64,000 nucleotides of DNA. Source: Acidobacteriota bacterium. Its GTDB lineage: Bacteria; Acidobacteriota; Terriglobia; Acidiferrales; UBA7541. Made by a program: the position numbers and the translations under genes. The number at the start of each line of letters is the position of its first letter. The first letter of the stretch is position 1. Location of the stretch: assembly GCA_003223215.1 (NCBI GenBank), contig QHYH01000084.1, positions 248,001 through 312,000 of the forward strand. The letters run 5' to 3'. The notes under the pieces were generated by a model. That model did no database searches and was not told the DNA's origin. It was given only the letters and a program-made list of their open reading frames with translations. Shown one piece after another: positions 62,413 through 64,000 of this stretch.

Positions 62413-62877
62413 ATGAACATCAATCTCACCATCAATGGAAAAAGCTATTCCCAAGATGTCGAACCACGCCTGCTGCTCATCCATTTCCTGCGCGACGTCG
62501 CAGGCCTCACGGGCACGCACATGGGCTGCGAAACTTCGCTCTGCGGAGCGTGCACCGTGGAGCTGGACGGCAAAGCCATCAAAAGTTGCACGATGTTTGC
62601 CGTGCAAGCCAACGGCGCGGAGATCGTAACCGTGGAAGGCCTGGCAAACGATGGCAAGCTCGATCCCATGCAAGAAGCGTTCTGGAACGAGCACGGCCTC
62701 CAGTGCGGATTCTGCACTCCGGGAATGATCATGGCCGCAAAGCAGATTATCGACCGCCACCCGTCACCCACCGAAGATGAGATTCGCCACGGCCTGGAGG
62801 GCAACGTGTGTCGCTGCACCGGATACCAACACATCGTCAACGCGGTGAAGGCCGCCGCGGCCGGCGCGGGAAAGTAG
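62413..62877 (+). CDS. 2Fe-2S subunit of a xanthine dehydrogenase/CO dehydrogenase-type oxidoreductase
   Basis: 154 residues from ATG 62413, with GGAGAAGGTC just upstream. The plant-type ferredoxin domain has Cys39, Cys44 and Cys47 ([16 protein letters not shown]) and Cys59. The second helical 2Fe-2S domain has Cys98 and Cys101 ([13 protein letters not shown]) and Cys133 and Cys135 ([13 protein letters not shown]). This is the CoxS/XdhC-like small subunit, carrying electrons from the molybdenum site. It lies 9 bases before the large-subunit gene. No FAD subunit appears between them; it may follow beyond the window. Confidence 0.95.
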   Translation: MNINLTINGKSYSQDVEPRLLLIHFLRDVAGLTGTHMGCETSLCGACTVELDGKAIKSCTMFAVQANGAEIVTVEGLANDGKLDPMQEAFWNEHGLQCGFCTPGMIMAAKQIIDRHPSPTEDEIRHGLEGNVCRCTGYQHIVNAVKAAAAGAGK

Positions 62878-62886
62878 GAGGCGACC

Positions 62887-64000
62887 ATGGCCACTACCAC
62901 CACCAAAACCGAAACTTTTGTTGGCAAGCGCGTTCGCCGCCGCGAAGACCCGCGGCTCATCACCGGCACGGCCACCTATGTGGAAGACATCCAGATGCCG
63001 GGGATGCATTACGCCGTAATTCTGCGCAGCCCGCACGCCGCAGCGCGTATTCGGTCGATCAAGGCCAAGCAAGCGGAAGCCGCTCCCGGTGTCGTCTGCG
63101 TTTTCACTGGCAAGGACACGAAAGGCGTTGGTGTTGTGCCGTGCGGCATTGCGATGCCCGACTTGCGCGTGCCCCAGCACAACATTCTCGCGACCGACCG
63201 CGTTTACTTCGTCGGCCATCCGGTCGCGGTGGTCGTGGCGCGCGACCGCTACCTCGCGCGCGACGCCGCCGAGCTCATCGAAGTGGATTATGACATTCTG
63301 CCCGCAGTGGCCGATCCGGAGAAGGCGCTCACGAAGGGCGCGCCGGCCGTGCATCCCCAGTGGCCGGATAATATCGCGTTCACCTATCACCAGGATGGCG
63401 GCAATGTAGACAAGGTGTTTGCCGAAGCCGACGTCGTCGTGAAGCAGCGCATCGTCAGCCAGCGGCTCGTGCCCATGGCCATGGAAACGCGCGGCGTGGT
63501 GGCGGAGTGGCGAGGCGCGGATCGCCAGCTCAACCTGTACACCTCGACACAAATTCCCCACCTGGTGCGCACCCTCGTGGCCGGAATGCTCGGCTTGGAA
63601 GAAAACCGCACACGCGTGATCGCACCCGAGGTCGGCGGCGGATTCGGCAGCAAGCTGAATGTCTACGCGGAAGAAGCCCTGATGGGCTTCGTTTCCATGA
63701 GAATTCAGAAGCCTGTCAAGTGGATTGAGTCACGCCGCGAGAATTTCACCTGCACTACCCACGGACGCGGCCACGTGGATTATTACGAAATCGCTGCCAA
63801 GCGCGACGGCACTATCCTCGGCATCAAGCTGAAGCTCATTCAAGACGTCGGCGCGTATCACCAGTTGCTGACGCCGCTCATTCCGCAGTTGAGCGTGCTG
63901 ATGATGCCGGGGCTGTACAACACGCAAAATATTCGCGCCGACATCGTCGGCGTGTTTACGAATTGCGTGCCCACCGATGCGTACCGCGGCGCGGGCCGCC
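62887..64000 (+). CDS. Molybdopterin-binding large subunit (CoxL/XdhA-like), cut by the window edge
   Basis: The first 371 codons of a protein usually of ~770-800 residues. Start ATG 62887, with GGAGGCGACC overlapping the preceding stop. It has the aldehyde oxidase a/b hammerhead domain (RREDPRLITGTATYVEDIQM, GMHYAVILRSPHAAARI, DRVYFVGHPVAVVVARDRYL), then the first molybdopterin domain (RGVVAEWRGADRQLNLYTST, IAPEVGGGFGSKLNVYAEEA, VKWIESRRENFTCTTHGRGH). The last visible residues are TDAYRGAGR, the active-site loop of 'form II' CoxL-like proteins, whereas true aerobic CO dehydrogenases (form I) have AYxCSFR. An aldehyde or other hydroxylation substrate is thus more likely than CO. It is cotranscribed with the 2Fe-2S subunit gene. 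Confidence 0.95.
   Translation, partial: MATTTTKTETFVGKRVRRREDPRLITGTATYVEDIQMPGMHYAVILRSPHAAARIRSIKAKQAEAAPGVVCVFTGKDTKGVGVVPCGIAMPDLRVPQHNILATDRVYFVGHPVAVVVARDRYLARDAAELIEVDYDILPAVADPEKALTKGAPAVHPQWPDNIAFTYHQDGGNVDKVFAEADVVVKQRIVSQRLVPMAMETRGVVAEWRGADRQLNLYTSTQIPHLVRTLVAGMLGLEENRTRVIAPEVGGGFGSKLNVYAEEALMGFVSMRIQKPVKWIESRRENFTCTTHGRGHVDYYEIAAKRDGTILGIKLKLIQDVGAYHQLLTPLIPQLSVLMMPGLYNTQNIRADIVGVFTNCVPTDAYRGAGR

Noticed and set aside
62755-64000. Aerobic CO dehydrogenase (coxSL)
   Set aside because: The active-site loop reads AYRGAGR rather than AYxCSFR, so form I CO dehydrogenase is not supported.
1-64000. CRISPR arrays, tRNA or rRNA genes, complete insertion sequences, prophage
   Set aside because: No regularly spaced repeats, cloverleaf-like or rRNA-like sequence, intact transposase or phage structural gene was seen on reading. 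A dedicated tRNA/CRISPR search would be needed to exclude them fully.

Overview
The window reads as a chromosome segment of an acidobacterium, most likely class Terriglobia (old subdivision 1). The call rests on several gene types that are typical together in that group: PadR-linked MacB/FtsX-like permeases (about 800 residues, 'ADOP' type), an Oar-like TonB-dependent receptor remnant, tandem FecR/DUF6600 proteins, secreted tricorn protease, HpnK, secreted Ig-rich giant proteins, F420 genes and a CoxL-type oxidoreductase. This is inference from protein families; there is no rRNA in the window. I saw no tRNA, rRNA or CRISPR array.

Region 1 (1-9.4 kb) is an eroding accessory stretch. It holds a frameshifted S9 peptidase end, two broken ADOP permeases, a TPR-protein tail and a transposase tail, with an intact tricorn-type protease and an intact PadR regulator (with a perfect palindrome in front of it) among them. 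Region 2 (9.4-24.5 kb) is the highlight: a compact, translationally coupled exopolysaccharide locus. It encodes a secreted NodB-fold deacetylase with Ig tails, a HlyD-type adaptor, a PelF glycosyltransferase, a spherulin-4/GH135-like glycosidase, a PelG-like flippase and an unknown polytopic protein. Regulators of LuxR and Crp/Fnr type flank it. The set resembles Pel and fungal galactosaminogalactan pathways but lacks recognisable PelA, PelB, PelC, PelD and PelE.

Region 3 (24.8-40 kb) holds purine scavenging genes (NCS2 permease and a secreted adenosine deaminase, divergent), a decayed TonB receptor, type II NADH dehydrogenase, a small operon with an alpha/beta hydrolase and a CPBP-like membrane protein, a serine/threonine dehydratase-type PLP enzyme, an intact ADOP permease, a Tat-exported TIM-barrel protein and a secreted putative zinc peptidase. 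Region 4 (40.3-49.8 kb) is a duplicated module. Two near-identical ~210 bp leaders each precede a giant exported protein (an S53 sedolisin and a sortilin-like beta-propeller protein), and each is followed by a convergent PilZ gene. Both giant proteins end in an Ig-like domain interrupted by two membrane helices, the second of which is a textbook lipobox.

Region 5 (49.9-64 kb) carries hpnK with a GtrB-like glycosyltransferase, tryptophan 2,3-dioxygenase, a cofE-cofD-flavin reductase operon (coenzyme F420), two tandem FecR/DUF6600 proteins with clear terminators, a nucleoside hydrolase, a frameshifted DUF998-like membrane gene, and a 2Fe-2S / molybdopterin oxidoreductase pair whose large subunit runs off the right edge.
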